From: an uncultured Clostridia bacterium
Lineage (GTDB): Bacteria > Bacillota > Clostridia > Christensenellales > UBA1242
Assembly: GCA_944381105.1 (NCBI GenBank)
Contig: CALWJU010000040.1
Span: 1-36,322, forward strand
Length of the DNA stretch: 36,322 bases
Direction of reading: 5' to 3'
Of the stretch, positions 1 to 8,642 are shown in pieces. The first letter of the stretch is position 1; each line of letters starts with the position of its first letter. The translations under genes were made by a program, and so were the position numbers. The notes beneath the pieces are model-generated. The model made no database searches. It had not been told where the DNA came from and was given only the letters and a program-made list of their open reading frames with translations.

Positions 1-18
1 CAGCTGAGCTATGGAAGC
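1..18 (-). tRNA. Partial tRNA (5' end), probably tRNA-Thr
   Basis: Read leftward, the sequence begins GCTTCCATAGCTCAGCTG. This gives a 7-nt acceptor strand, T8, A9 and the GCTC start of a D arm. It lies 3 nt after the CCA end of the tRNA-Gly gene and is cut by the window edge. The GCTTCCA acceptor strand resembles bacterial tRNA-Thr, but the anticodon is outside the window, so the identity is inferred. Confidence 0.7.
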
Positions 19-21
19 CCA

Positions 22-95
22 TGGAGCAGGTGAAGGGAATCGGACCCTCGCAACCAGCTTGGAAGGCTAGTGTTCTACCACTGAACTACACCTGC
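22..95 (-). tRNA. tRNA-Gly (anticodon TCC)
   Basis: The gene is 74 nt with an encoded CCA. The acceptor stem GCAGGTG pairs with CACCTGC. The D loop contains AGTGGTAGA, the anticodon loop is CTTCCAA (TCC, decoding GGA/GGG), and the T arm contains GGTCCGATTCC. It is first in a leftward tRNA operon, followed after 3 nt by a second tRNA. Confidence 0.96.
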
Positions 96-111
96 ACATG
101 TTGACTATAAA

Positions 112-140
112 AGAATAGCATAACAAAAGGGAAATGTCAA
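112..140 (-). promoter_or_regulatory. Promoter of the tRNA operon
   Basis: On the minus strand TTGACA (135-140) is followed after exactly 17 nt by TATTCT (112-117). This predicts a start near 105, about 10 nt before the mature tRNA-Gly 5' end. Confidence 0.8.
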
Positions 141-233
141 GAATTTTTAATTAATTTAATTAAAAAAATATCGTTCTTTTATTTTTTTGACAAAAGATAA
201 ACATTTGGTTTTATAAATAGCCTTTGTATTAGT

Positions 234-263
234 TTGACATTCGATTTGCAACCTTGGTATAAT
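234..263 (+). promoter_or_regulatory. Extended -10 promoter of the orphan gene at 283
   Basis: TTGACA (234-239), an 18-nt spacer and TATAAT (258-263), preceded by TG one base upstream (255-256). The ATG at 262 lies inside this -10 box, so it cannot be the translation start. The predicted transcript begins near 270. Confidence 0.85.
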
Positions 264-282
264 GCGAAAAGAGGATATACAT

Positions 283-1563
283 ATGATTATAAAGTTTAAT
301 AAGGATAATTATTTAGAAAAATACACCCCTCATCTTTGGGAATGTTTAGGGTTTAAATTTAGAAATGAAGATTTGATTTACAAATTAAATTGTTTCAATA
401 AGCGTCATAATCCGATGTTTAAAGTGCCAGATGATGAAAATTGTATCTATCATTTAATATATGACTATAAAAATGTAACATCTTTAATTTTAAAAGTGTC
501 AAACGATATAGACACTAAAATCATCAAAGAATTACAACCTGTGTCTTATAGTACAGGCATACCAAAATATAATGCAGAATTAATAAATAAAAGTGATAAT
601 AAATATATTTTTTCTTTCTTTGACAATAAAAATAATAATTTTCTTTTGTCAAGCGAAGTGGAATTGTCGTTATTTCAAAGAGACCTTAACAAAATAGATA
701 ATAAAATGCAAAATATTGAGGTAGGTAAAAACTATATCATTTCTTCCTATTTACTTTCTCTTTCTGTTTTTACATCAAACAACAAAGAATTGTTCAAAGA
801 GAAGTTATCTTCATTAAAATACCATACAATTTCTGATTTTGATATAGAAAACAAAGAATTTTCTTCACAAGCGATTGCTGGAAGGATAATGTATATAAAA
901 AATTTAATAAATATCTTCACAGGTTTAAGATTCTATGAAATAGGTTTTGTATGCAAACAAAATATGTTTGTGGTATATTTACCTTCTTATTGCTTTAATA
1001 TAGTCCCAAAAATTGATGATTTTATATGTTGTTTAGATTATACTATAAAAGGCGAAATAATATCTATAAAAGATAACACATACTATCAACCAACTTCACA
1101 TACAGACATATTTAAGTGTAAAAATAACAATTATATTTTAAATCTAAAAATGGATTACTTGAAAGGCTATGAAAATATTGTAAAAATAAAAAACGATGAA
1201 ATTTTTGATGGAAATGTAAAAATTAGTTCTTTACATTTAAAAATTTATGACAAAAAGATGACTATTTCAGCAGATATGTATGAAAACAACAAAGATTCTG
1301 TAAATGTTAAAGTAACACAAGATAAAAATTTTAATGATATATTAAAAAAACTAGACGAAATCACCTTTCAACCACACTATAATGATGTTGAAGATTTAGT
1401 AGATGGAGTATACTGGTTTGTTGACTACAAAGGCAAATATGTTGAAGGTCATGATGAAACACCTGAAATTATAAAAAATATAAAAAGTATAATAGAATTT
1501 GATAAAATAATTAAAATTTTACATAAAACCTATATTAAATATGATAACAAAATTAAAAACTAA
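283..1563 (+). CDS. Hypothetical protein, Asn/Lys-rich, no recognised family
   Basis: Encodes 426 residues if begun at the ATG at 283, which has AAAAGAGGA 7 nt upstream. The earlier in-frame ATG at 262 is part of the -10 box. I recognise no domain, signal peptide or membrane segment. The protein is rich in Asn, Lys, Ile and aromatic residues and looks soluble. It stands alone, rightward, between a tRNA operon and the convergent pfk-like gene, and shares a bidirectional terminator with that gene. Its extreme AT-driven amino-acid use and its place beside tRNA genes suggest acquired DNA, but this is inference. Function unknown. Confidence 0.8.
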   Translation: MIIKFNKDNYLEKYTPHLWECLGFKFRNEDLIYKLNCFNKRHNPMFKVPDDENCIYHLIYDYKNVTSLILKVSNDIDTKIIKELQPVSYSTGIPKYNAELINKSDNKYIFSFFDNKNNNFLLSSEVELSLFQRDLNKIDNKMQNIEVGKNYIISSYLLSLSVFTSNNKELFKEKLSSLKYHTISDFDIENKEFSSQAIAGRIMYIKNLINIFTGLRFYEIGFVCKQNMFVVYLPSYCFNIVPKIDDFICCLDYTIKGEIISIKDNTYYQPTSHTDIFKCKNNNYILNLKMDYLKGYENIVKIKNDEIFDGNVKISSLHLKIYDKKMTISADMYENNKDSVNVKVTQDKNFNDILKKLDEITFQPHYNDVEDLVDGVYWFVDYKGKYVEGHDETPEIIKNIKSIIEFDKIIKILHKTYIKYDNKIKN

Positions 1564-1583
1564 GCGAAATTTGCTTAGTTTTT
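1555..1583. terminator. Bidirectional terminator between convergent genes
   Basis: The perfect 11-bp stem AAAAACTAAGC / GCTTAGTTTTT has a 7-nt loop and a T-run on either strand. The hairpin contains the stop codon of the rightward orphan gene (1561-1563) and reaches the stop of the leftward pfk-like gene (1582-1584), so the two coding regions are separated by only 18 nt. Confidence 0.9.
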
Positions 1584-2454
1584 ATAAATCACAAAATTTA
1601 AACTGGTTATTTGTATACATGATTGCAACTGAGTTTTTATGCTTATTAATCGCCTCGATTGCTTGTTTTGCAAATCCCCTAGCATAATCCATCTCTACAT
1701 CTGTTGGTTTACTGCCTCTTTGAACATATCCTACATTTACATTCTTTATTTCTATGTCTGGCTCTATTTTATTAAGATTTTTTGTTAATGTACCTGCTTT
1801 TATTACTTTTTCTTTCAACAAAATCGCACTACCCTGTCCTAAATCATGCTTATTTTTTATTATATTTGCTATTTTTTCATAATTAACATCTTTTTTATTT
1901 ATAATCATATAATCACAAGGACGTTTATAATTTACACAATTAATTATTCTTGGACAATCTCTGCCCATAATTTCAAAAATACAGCACCTATCAAATGAAT
2001 CCATCGACGGCATTATATTATTTATAGTATTAACACACGACATAACTGCGGTATGATAGCCAAGACAATAATCACAACCTATGACATCATTATCTATTGT
2101 AGAAGGAATGTAAACTACTTTTATCCCTTCTTCTGCAAGTTTTTTACAAGCATTAAAAGTACCATTTCCCCCTAATACCACTAATACATCAAATCGTTTT
2201 GCATTTTCTAGTCCTTTTTTAAATCCTTCTTCTGTTTCGAACGCCTTACACCTTGATGACTTAATACATGTCCCCGCTTCTCTCGAATAATGTAGTGGAT
2301 GAAAATCAACTATTTTTGTTATGTCATTATTTATAAGTCCACGAAATCCCGCTCTCGCCGCATAAAGATTTGATTTATATCTTACAAAAAGCGTAGCAAG
2401 CACCATATTCATTCCTGGTGCATCACCACCACTTGTTAATACTAAAACTCTCAT
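1582..2454 (-). CDS. Divergent 6-phosphofructokinase-family protein
   Basis: PfkA-family protein, which classically phosphorylates fructose 6-phosphate in glycolysis. It has the N-terminal nucleotide loop SGGDAPGMN (8-16), TIDND around residues 119-123 with the catalytic aspartate, MGRDCP (163-168), and GYVQRGSKPT (242-251) in place of the sugar-phosphate motif HIQRGG. At 290 residues it is about 30 shorter than usual PfkA. The usual GGDGS is GGNGT (95-99): the aspartate expected to coordinate the Mg-nucleotide is Asn97. The family is clear, but enzyme activity is uncertain and it may be a regulatory paralogue. Last gene of the PHP-whiA-dnaE operon; its AGGAGG site lies in the 8-nt gap after dnaE. 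Confidence 0.85.
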   Translation of the reverse strand: MRVLVLTSGGDAPGMNMVLATLFVRYKSNLYAARAGFRGLINNDITKIVDFHPLHYSREAGTCIKSSRCKAFETEEGFKKGLENAKRFDVLVVLGGNGTFNACKKLAEEGIKVVYIPSTIDNDVIGCDYCLGYHTAVMSCVNTINNIMPSMDSFDRCCIFEIMGRDCPRIINCVNYKRPCDYMIINKKDVNYEKIANIIKNKHDLGQGSAILLKEKVIKAGTLTKNLNKIEPDIEIKNVNVGYVQRGSKPTDVEMDYARGFAKQAIEAINKHKNSVAIMYTNNQFKFCDL

Positions 2455-2462
2455 ATTCCCTC

Positions 2463-5400
2463 CTACTTAATTATAACATTTTCCTCCCCTAGCAAGCCAA
2501 TTAATTCATTTGTTAAATAATTGTTTATCTCAACCTTACAACTAAATGAAAAAGCCTTATTTGTAGACAAACATTTGATAATCACTTGTGCCTGCCCAGG
2601 ATAACTTGCTGTTATCTTCTTAACACTATTATATAACTCTAAGTTTTGAGTGTCAAATCTTAAATATACCTTTTTAATTTCTTGTTTTGTAACTGTATCC
2701 TCTTTTTTCTCCCATGGAATTATTGATTCTGCAATAACAATTGGCGATTTTCCATCTCTAATAGATAATTTCCCTCGTATAGTTACAAGATTATCTTCTC
2801 CTATTACGTCTCGATATTTATTATAAATTTTATTAAATACCATAACTTCAAAAGTCCCATATATATCTTCGATTGTAAGTATCGCCATATTCCCTGACTT
2901 TGTATTCATTTTCTTTGAATCGTTTATAATTCCACCACACATTACAAGCATACCATCTTTTAAAGGGCTATCCTCTTGCTCATTCTCCATATCCTCTTCT
3001 ACATAATCACCCATATCACCTGCATAAACACCATCTTCATCATCTGACTGCATATCGTTTGGCATATCGACATTTAAATCGGCGATCATATCAGATGTCA
3101 AATTAAATTTGTCATATTTTTTTAGGTAATCATCAAGTGGATGTCCAGAAAGATATATACCTACATATTCCTTTTCATATTTCAGCAATGTCTCCTTGCT
3201 ATACTCTCTGATGTTTGGTAGAGTTATATTATTGACGCAATCGAGTTCCTTAAAAGAATCGAACATAGAAAATTGTCCTTGTGCTTTAAATTTTCTATCA
3301 CTTGCAATCATTTCTAGATATAGTGGATAGACCTCCATAAGTTGAGAACGATAGGCTCCAAATTCCGAAAAAGCACCACTCAAAATCAAACTTTCAAGCG
3401 ATCTTTTATTTAAGGTATTACTATTAACTCGTCTAACAAAGTCCTCAAAACTATTAAATTCACCACCCCTCTTTCTTTCATCAACAATTACATCGATAAG
3501 CCCTGTGCCGACATTTCTAAGTGCCCCAAGTCCGAACCTTATATTCCCATTTTCTACTTTAAATAACGTTCCAGATTTGTTAATGTCTGGGGGTAATATT
3601 TTAAATCCCTCCTTTCTTGCATAATTTGTATACTTCTTAACAGCGTCTATGTTTGTAATTCTATTATTTAAAACGGCTGTTAGATATTCAACCTCATAGT
3701 GCGCTTTTAAATATCCTGTTTGATATGAAACATAGGCATAAGCAGCAGCATGCGACTTATTAAAAGCATATCCTGCAAATTTAGCCATTTGATCGAACAC
3801 CCTCTCTGCCACTTTTTCGTCATGTCCAAGGGCGAGCGCCCCTGGAATATCTTTCTTTTGTCCCAAAGGATCTTTAAATCCGTAAATAAATTTTTTCTTC
3901 TCGGGTGGCAGTTTTTCAGGCTTTTTCTTTGACATAATTCGTCTAACATTGTCTGCTCCACCTAGACTAAATCCTGCCATTACCTGAAATATTTTCATAA
4001 CTTGCTCTTGGTATATTATACATCCGTAAGTTGTACTTAAAATAGGCACAAGACAAGGATCGTCGTATTCAATTTTTTCAGGCTCTCTCTTCCCTTTAAT
4101 GAATTTCGGTATAAAGTCCATAGGCCCTGGTCGGTATAGTGAAATCCCTGCTATAATATCTTCTAGTGAAGTAGGTTGCAAATCCATCATGAATTTTTTC
4201 ATACCGCCACCTTCAAGTTGAAAAACTGCCTCAGTATTTCCTGAACTTATAAGTTCGTATACAGCAGGATCGTCATAACTCATCTTAGTAAAATCTATTT
4301 CTACCCCATGGATTTCTTTTATATACTTTATTGCCTCATGTATATCTGTTAGCGTTCTAAGTCCTAAAAAGTCAAATTTAAGGAGACCTAAATGTTCAAG
4401 TTCGTTCATGTCAAATTGCGTTATTTCGTCATTACCGCTTTTTGCCATTGGCACATGGTCAAACACAGGATCAGGGGCAATCAACACTCCTGCGGCGTGC
4501 ATGGAAACATTTCTTGGCACACCTTCGAGTTTAACCGCCATATCAATCACTCGCTTTACCTCTAAGTCATCATCGTACATTTTTCTTAGTTCTGGAATTA
4601 AATACTTTTTGTCCTCATCCTTGCTTGTAAGTCCAAAATAATATGAAAGAACGGGTGGTTTTTTTGTCGGTTTTTTAGGTATTTCTTTGGTTATTTTGTC
4701 CACCTCAGAATAGGGATATCTCAATACTCTTGCAACATCTTTGATGGCATTCTTTGCTTGCATATTACCAAATGTAACAATATTTGAGACATGATCTGAG
4801 CCATATCTTCTTTTCGCATATTCAATAACTTCTCGCCTTCTATCCATACAAAAGTCAACATCGAAGTCTGGCATAGATACACGCTCTGGATTAATAAATC
4901 GGTCAAAAAATAAATCATATTTCATTGGATCTACTTGGGTTATACCCGAACAATAAGCAACCAAACTACCTGCACCAGACCCTCTGCCAGGTCCAACAGG
5001 AATATCATTCTCTCTTGCAAAATTTATATAGTCCCATACTATTAAGAAATACTCTACATAGCCAAGTTTATGTATAGTATCAAGTTCCATCTGCAACCGC
5101 TCTTTATATTCGTCTGTTACAACTGCATAATTCCTGTATAATCCTTCCCAAGCAAGGCGTGATAAAAACTCAAAAGAACTTTCACCAGTATCTGGAATGT
5201 ACTTTGGTATAAAGTTGTCAGTTGCACCTAATTGATCTTCTTTTGGTACATTGCTATTCCCACCTTCTGCCGCTTCTCTAAGCGATTTTGTTTTAATAAA
5301 AACATTGCATTTTTCTGCAATCTCTAATGTTCTATCTAGTGCCTCCTCATATCCTGGCAAAGCCTCTTGCATTTCTTCATATGTTTTAAGATAAAACTCT

Positions 5401-6110
5401 TGCGTTTCAAATTTCATCCTATCAGGGTCATCATATGTTTTACCTAGTTGAACACACATAAGAACATCTTGAAGTTCATAGTCCTCTTTATATAAGTAGT
5501 GAACATCATTCGTTGCAACCATAGGTATATTTAGACGTTTACTCATCTCAGTTAGTTTAAGTAAAACTTCTTTTTCTTCTGGTATGTTGTGATTTTGAAT
5601 TTCAAGATAAAAGTCATCACCAAAAACTCGTTTGTACCACAAGGCATGTTTGTCTGCCTCATCATATTGCCTTTTTAAAATGCACTGAGGAATATGTCCA
5701 GCAAGGCAGGCTGAAAGGCAAATAATCCCCTCACTGTATTTTTCGAGCAATTCATAATCAATTCTTGGCTTGTAATACATGCCCTCCAAATATGCAAAAG
5801 ATGACAGTTTTAAGAGATTTTGATAGCCTGTATTATTTTTTGCGATTAAAATTAAATGCCCTGTATCTTCTCTATTCGTTTTAGATTTTCTGTCATGACT
5901 TATATAAAATTCCTCGCCTATTATAGGTTTTATCCCTTTTTGCACACATGCTTCAAAGAATTTTATAACACCATACATATTACCATGGTCAGTGATTGCC
6001 ACTGCTTTCCATCCACGCTCTTTTACTATATCTACAAGTTTGTCTATTCTTGCAAGCCCGTCAAGTAAACTGAACTCTGTGTGTAAATGTAGATGTACAA
6101 ACTCTTTCAT
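2463..6110 (-). CDS. dnaE: DNA polymerase III alpha subunit (DnaE type)
   Basis: Replicative polymerase of the C family. The N-terminal PHP domain begins with HLHLHTEFS (7-15) and includes ITDHGN (39-44). The polymerase core has PVGPGRGSGAGSLVAY (371-386) and PDFDVDF (414-420), which holds two of the catalytic aspartates. A helix-hairpin-helix region and a C-terminal OB fold (about 1050-1130) follow. At 1215 residues it is longer than a typical DnaE1, partly through a roughly 40-residue acidic Asp/Glu/Met/Gly linker (about 1012-1051) just before the OB fold. It starts 2 nt after the whiA stop, and its GAGGAG site lies inside whiA. The whiA-dnaE-pfk order is conserved in Clostridia. Confidence 0.97.
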   Translation of the reverse strand: MKEFVHLHLHTEFSLLDGLARIDKLVDIVKERGWKAVAITDHGNMYGVIKFFEACVQKGIKPIIGEEFYISHDRKSKTNREDTGHLILIAKNNTGYQNLLKLSSFAYLEGMYYKPRIDYELLEKYSEGIICLSACLAGHIPQCILKRQYDEADKHALWYKRVFGDDFYLEIQNHNIPEEKEVLLKLTEMSKRLNIPMVATNDVHYLYKEDYELQDVLMCVQLGKTYDDPDRMKFETQEFYLKTYEEMQEALPGYEEALDRTLEIAEKCNVFIKTKSLREAAEGGNSNVPKEDQLGATDNFIPKYIPDTGESSFEFLSRLAWEGLYRNYAVVTDEYKERLQMELDTIHKLGYVEYFLIVWDYINFARENDIPVGPGRGSGAGSLVAYCSGITQVDPMKYDLFFDRFINPERVSMPDFDVDFCMDRRREVIEYAKRRYGSDHVSNIVTFGNMQAKNAIKDVARVLRYPYSEVDKITKEIPKKPTKKPPVLSYYFGLTSKDEDKKYLIPELRKMYDDDLEVKRVIDMAVKLEGVPRNVSMHAAGVLIAPDPVFDHVPMAKSGNDEITQFDMNELEHLGLLKFDFLGLRTLTDIHEAIKYIKEIHGVEIDFTKMSYDDPAVYELISSGNTEAVFQLEGGGMKKFMMDLQPTSLEDIIAGISLYRPGPMDFIPKFIKGKREPEKIEYDDPCLVPILSTTYGCIIYQEQVMKIFQVMAGFSLGGADNVRRIMSKKKPEKLPPEKKKFIYGFKDPLGQKKDIPGALALGHDEKVAERVFDQMAKFAGYAFNKSHAAAYAYVSYQTGYLKAHYEVEYLTAVLNNRITNIDAVKKYTNYARKEGFKILPPDINKSGTLFKVENGNIRFGLGALRNVGTGLIDVIVDERKRGGEFNSFEDFVRRVNSNTLNKRSLESLILSGAFSEFGAYRSQLMEVYPLYLEMIASDRKFKAQGQFSMFDSFKELDCVNNITLPNIREYSKETLLKYEKEYVGIYLSGHPLDDYLKKYDKFNLTSDMIADLNVDMPNDMQSDDEDGVYAGDMGDYVEEDMENEQEDSPLKDGMLVMCGGIINDSKKMNTKSGNMAILTIEDIYGTFEVMVFNKIYNKYRDVIGEDNLVTIRGKLSIRDGKSPIVIAESIIPWEKKEDTVTKQEIKKVYLRFDTQNLELYNSVKKITASYPGQAQVIIKCLSTNKAFSFSCKVEINNYLTNELIGLLGEENVIIK

Positions 6111-6112
6111 TT

Positions 6113-7078
6113 TTAATCTCCTCTTAGTAATTGTGCTATTTTTAATATCCTTCTAAATCTATGATTTAATCCACTTTTAGTAAGTTTTATAGTGGAAAGT
6201 TTTAAAAGTTCCTCCATGCTTTCTTGTGGATTTGCAAGTCGCAAGACCGCCACCTCTTGCAAATCTTCTGGCAAACTTTCTAGCCCTATCTTTTTATTTA
6301 TATAATTAATTGCATGAATTTGTTTTAAACTCGCCTCCACAGTTTTGTTTATGTTAGCGTTTATACAATTTACCTGCCTATTAACTACATTTCTTAAATC
6401 TCGCTTTGCCATTTCATCAGCAAGATCTAGAACTGATTGCTCTGCTCCAACAAGTGCAAGTAAATCTTTAATCGCTTCACTATCTTTTAAATATAAAACA
6501 TATACCTTCTTCCTTGTTACTATCTTACTTGTAATATTAAAGTATTCAAGTAGACGTTGTAAACCTTGCAAAAATTCCAATTTGTGCGAAGAAAACTCAA
6601 CGTGATATCCTGTTGTTGAGATTTGTGAGCCTAACTCTGAAAATTTTATACTTGATGTTGCACAGCCAATATATGCACCTTTAATAAAACATTTTTTTGT
6701 CTCATCATCTGCCACTAAATTGTCATCAATTTCACTTAAAAATATAAATTCGCCACTTGAAGATATAAGCGAGCAATCTTTCAATATTTGCAGAGATATA
6801 TCCAAAGGGAATTTAATACGATAATAGATAGTCTTATTAATTATGTGATCATCTGAAATTTCTAAACTTAACTTCTCTCCATATAGTTTATTTACGAGAT
6901 GATTAACAAAACTGAAAATTTCTTTAAAATCTGTTACTATATCAAGTCTTATTCCTTCACTGTTTTTGGTTATGTTTCCACAAGCATGACATAATCCTGA
7001 CAAAAAAGCAAGACTACAATCTGCGTCCTCAATTTCCTTTTCTATTATTTGTAGTTTACTATCCTTTGCAAAACTCAT
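6113..7078 (-). CDS. whiA: DNA-binding protein WhiA
   Basis: WhiA combines a LAGLIDADG-like N-terminal fold with a C-terminal helix-turn-helix and acts in cell division and chromosome segregation in Firmicutes. Family marks are the MSFA start, the LSGLCHACGNI segment, the stretch around NCINANINKT, and the C-terminal pattern LANPQESMEEL followed by KSGLNHRFRRI. I chose the ATG at 7078 (321 residues) because the family begins MSFA. The longer reading from 7117 would overlap the upstream PHP gene by 35 nt. An AAAGGT site lies just upstream. The glmR (yvcK) and rapZ genes that usually sit beside whiA are absent. Confidence 0.95.
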   Translation of the reverse strand: MSFAKDSKLQIIEKEIEDADCSLAFLSGLCHACGNITKNSEGIRLDIVTDFKEIFSFVNHLVNKLYGEKLSLEISDDHIINKTIYYRIKFPLDISLQILKDCSLISSSGEFIFLSEIDDNLVADDETKKCFIKGAYIGCATSSIKFSELGSQISTTGYHVEFSSHKLEFLQGLQRLLEYFNITSKIVTRKKVYVLYLKDSEAIKDLLALVGAEQSVLDLADEMAKRDLRNVVNRQVNCINANINKTVEASLKQIHAINYINKKIGLESLPEDLQEVAVLRLANPQESMEELLKLSTIKLTKSGLNHRFRRILKIAQLLRGD

Positions 7079-7082
7079 ATTG

Positions 7083-7841
7083 CTACCTTTTAATTGCGAA
7101 CCTTGGTAATTTATCAATATTCACTATCTGTGATATAGGAAGATTTAGCCTAAATATTAAATTCAAGGCATTATTACACTCCCCAACTCTATCTGGACTG
7201 TGAGCATCAGAATTAACTATAAACTTTACTCCCTCGTTTGCCATAATCAAAAGTTCTTGATCTGTAAAGTTTATTCTTTTGCCATTTAATTCAATAAGTG
7301 TACCTTTTTCTTTCGCAAGCCTTGCCACAGCAAGTGTGTCGGTAGGACAGCCATAATTAAGATGCGTAATAACATCAATAGGATATTTATCTAGTGCTTT
7401 TAAAAATGCAGTAGTATTTCTATTGAGCCGTTCTCTGCTCGGAGCATATGGAGAACCAAATTTATTTGCGAGCAAAAAATTAAAATAATCTCGTTTATGA
7501 TTAAATTTTACAAGTTTGTGATATCCCATTAAAAGAATATCTAAAAATTCAAAATCTTGTTCTTCAACATCCACATCGCCAGCGTCTGAAATAAGATTTG
7601 CCTCTACACCTAAAAGAATATCAACTCCTGTAACCTCACGAGCATTTAAAATATCCTCTTTGACAGCAGGTATATCTCTTCGTCTCACTCCATAAGCAAA
7701 GTGATTAAAACCATGGTCGGTTATTGCTATCTGTTTTAGACCTTTATCTTGGGCAACAGAAGCATTTTCAAGTACTGTACCCTTGCCATGATTACGGCGT
7801 GAATATTTTGTATGTGTATGATAATCTCCAAAAAGAATCAT
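7083..7841 (-). CDS. PHP-domain phosphoesterase
   Basis: A 252-residue single-domain PHP protein. The metal-binding signature is DYHTHTKYS (6-14), with later ITDHGFNH, GVEAN and NSDAHSP. Proteins of this type are often encoded in the rapZ-glmR-whiA cluster of Clostridia, and their substrate is generally unknown. It is the first gene of the operon with whiA, dnaE and the pfk-like gene: GGAGGG lies 6 nt before the ATG, and a promoter with a palindromic operator candidate lies 40-70 nt upstream. The stop is 4 nt before the whiA start, which suggests translational coupling. Confidence 0.9.
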   Translation of the reverse strand: MILFGDYHTHTKYSRRNHGKGTVLENASVAQDKGLKQIAITDHGFNHFAYGVRRRDIPAVKEDILNAREVTGVDILLGVEANLISDAGDVDVEEQDFEFLDILLMGYHKLVKFNHKRDYFNFLLANKFGSPYAPSRERLNRNTTAFLKALDKYPIDVITHLNYGCPTDTLAVARLAKEKGTLIELNGKRINFTDQELLIMANEGVKFIVNSDAHSPDRVGECNNALNLIFRLNLPISQIVNIDKLPRFAIKR

Positions 7842-7873
7842 TTTCCCTCCAAAAAATATGTAATATAAAAAAG

Positions 7874-7894
7874 GTTATATAAAGATTATATAAC
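7874..7894. promoter_or_regulatory. Palindrome over the -10 box, candidate operator
   Basis: GTTATATAA (7874-7882) and TTATATAAC (7886-7894) form a perfect 9-3-9 inverted repeat. It covers the -10 hexamer and the predicted transcription start of the whiA-dnaE operon, which is where a repressor would block initiation. It is AT-only apart from its outer G/C pair and one central base, so chance is possible. Confidence 0.5.
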
Positions 7895-7912
7895 TTTTTC
7901 TAAAAATGTCAA
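7885..7912 (-). promoter_or_regulatory. Promoter of the PHP-whiA-dnaE-pfk operon
   Basis: On the minus strand TTGACA (7907-7912), a 16-nt spacer and TATAAT (7885-7890). The predicted start is near 7878, giving a leader of about 37 nt with a GGAGGG ribosome site. Confidence 0.8.
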
Positions 7913-7958
7913 ATTAAATATTTGAAATATTGAGCATTAATTTAACACTCTTGGTCAT

Positions 7959-8621
7959 TTATCCTCGAAGTTGATCAATTGCCTCAAATCTATCCTTTGC
8001 TTTATAGACGAAACTACCACTAACCAGCATATCCGCCCCCTTCTCACAGAGTAATCTTGCGTTCTCGGGAACAATACCACCATCAACCTCAATCTTGTAT
8101 TTGTAATCATTATCTTTCCTAAGTCTGTCAAGCGTTGCAACTTTTTCAAGTGCCATAGGCATAAACTTTTGCCCACTTGCTCCTGGTTCAACAGACATAA
8201 CTAAAATAACATCAAAATCATGTATAAAAACTTTAATATCACTAATAGGTGTTTCTGGCTTTATTGCCAACCCTACTAATGCTCCTCCATCTTTGACTTT
8301 TTTTACTGCTTCAATTATTTTGTTTTTATCTTCAAATGCCTCATAATGAAATGTAATGATGTTAGCACCAGCATTTACGTAGTTTTCTATATATTTTAAA
8401 GGCTCTTGTATCATAAGATGCACATCTAACATTATAAGACTATGTTTATTTATATTCTCTACCAGCGTATAGTCATATGTCTTGCTTTCAACAAATTTTC
8501 CATCCATGATATCACAATGTAAAAAATCAGCCTGTCCTTGCATTTCTTGTGCATAATCCTCAATAGATTGAAACTCTTTTATAGGATCAGTAGATACTGA
8601 TATGTAAAAATATTTTTTCAT
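7959..8621 (-). CDS. rpe: Ribulose-phosphate 3-epimerase family protein
   Basis: TIM-barrel epimerase that interconverts ribulose 5-phosphate and xylulose 5-phosphate, in the pentose phosphate pathway. Marks are HCDIMDGKFV with the catalytic aspartate, LDVHLMI, MSVEPGASGQKFMP and VDGGI. It is divergent: the usual N-terminal IAPSILSAD is replaced by ISVSTDPIKE, and the typical TVNPGFGGQ reads SVEPGASGQ, so substrate preference could differ. It lies 21 nt after rsgA, the normal rsgA-rpe order. An alternative is another hexulose- or allulose-phosphate epimerase of the same family. Length (220) is normal. Confidence 0.88.
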   Translation of the reverse strand: MKKYFYISVSTDPIKEFQSIEDYAQEMQGQADFLHCDIMDGKFVESKTYDYTLVENINKHSLIMLDVHLMIQEPLKYIENYVNAGANIITFHYEAFEDKNKIIEAVKKVKDGGALVGLAIKPETPISDIKVFIHDFDVILVMSVEPGASGQKFMPMALEKVATLDRLRKDNDYKYKIEVDGGIVPENARLLCEKGADMLVSGSFVYKAKDRFEAIDQLRG

Positions 8622-8642
8622 TTTGCCTCCTTTTATAAAGCA

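Noticed and set aside
7955-8191. Open frame on the minus strand inside rpe
   Set aside because: A shadow of the rpe gene in another frame, with no ribosome site and low-quality composition.
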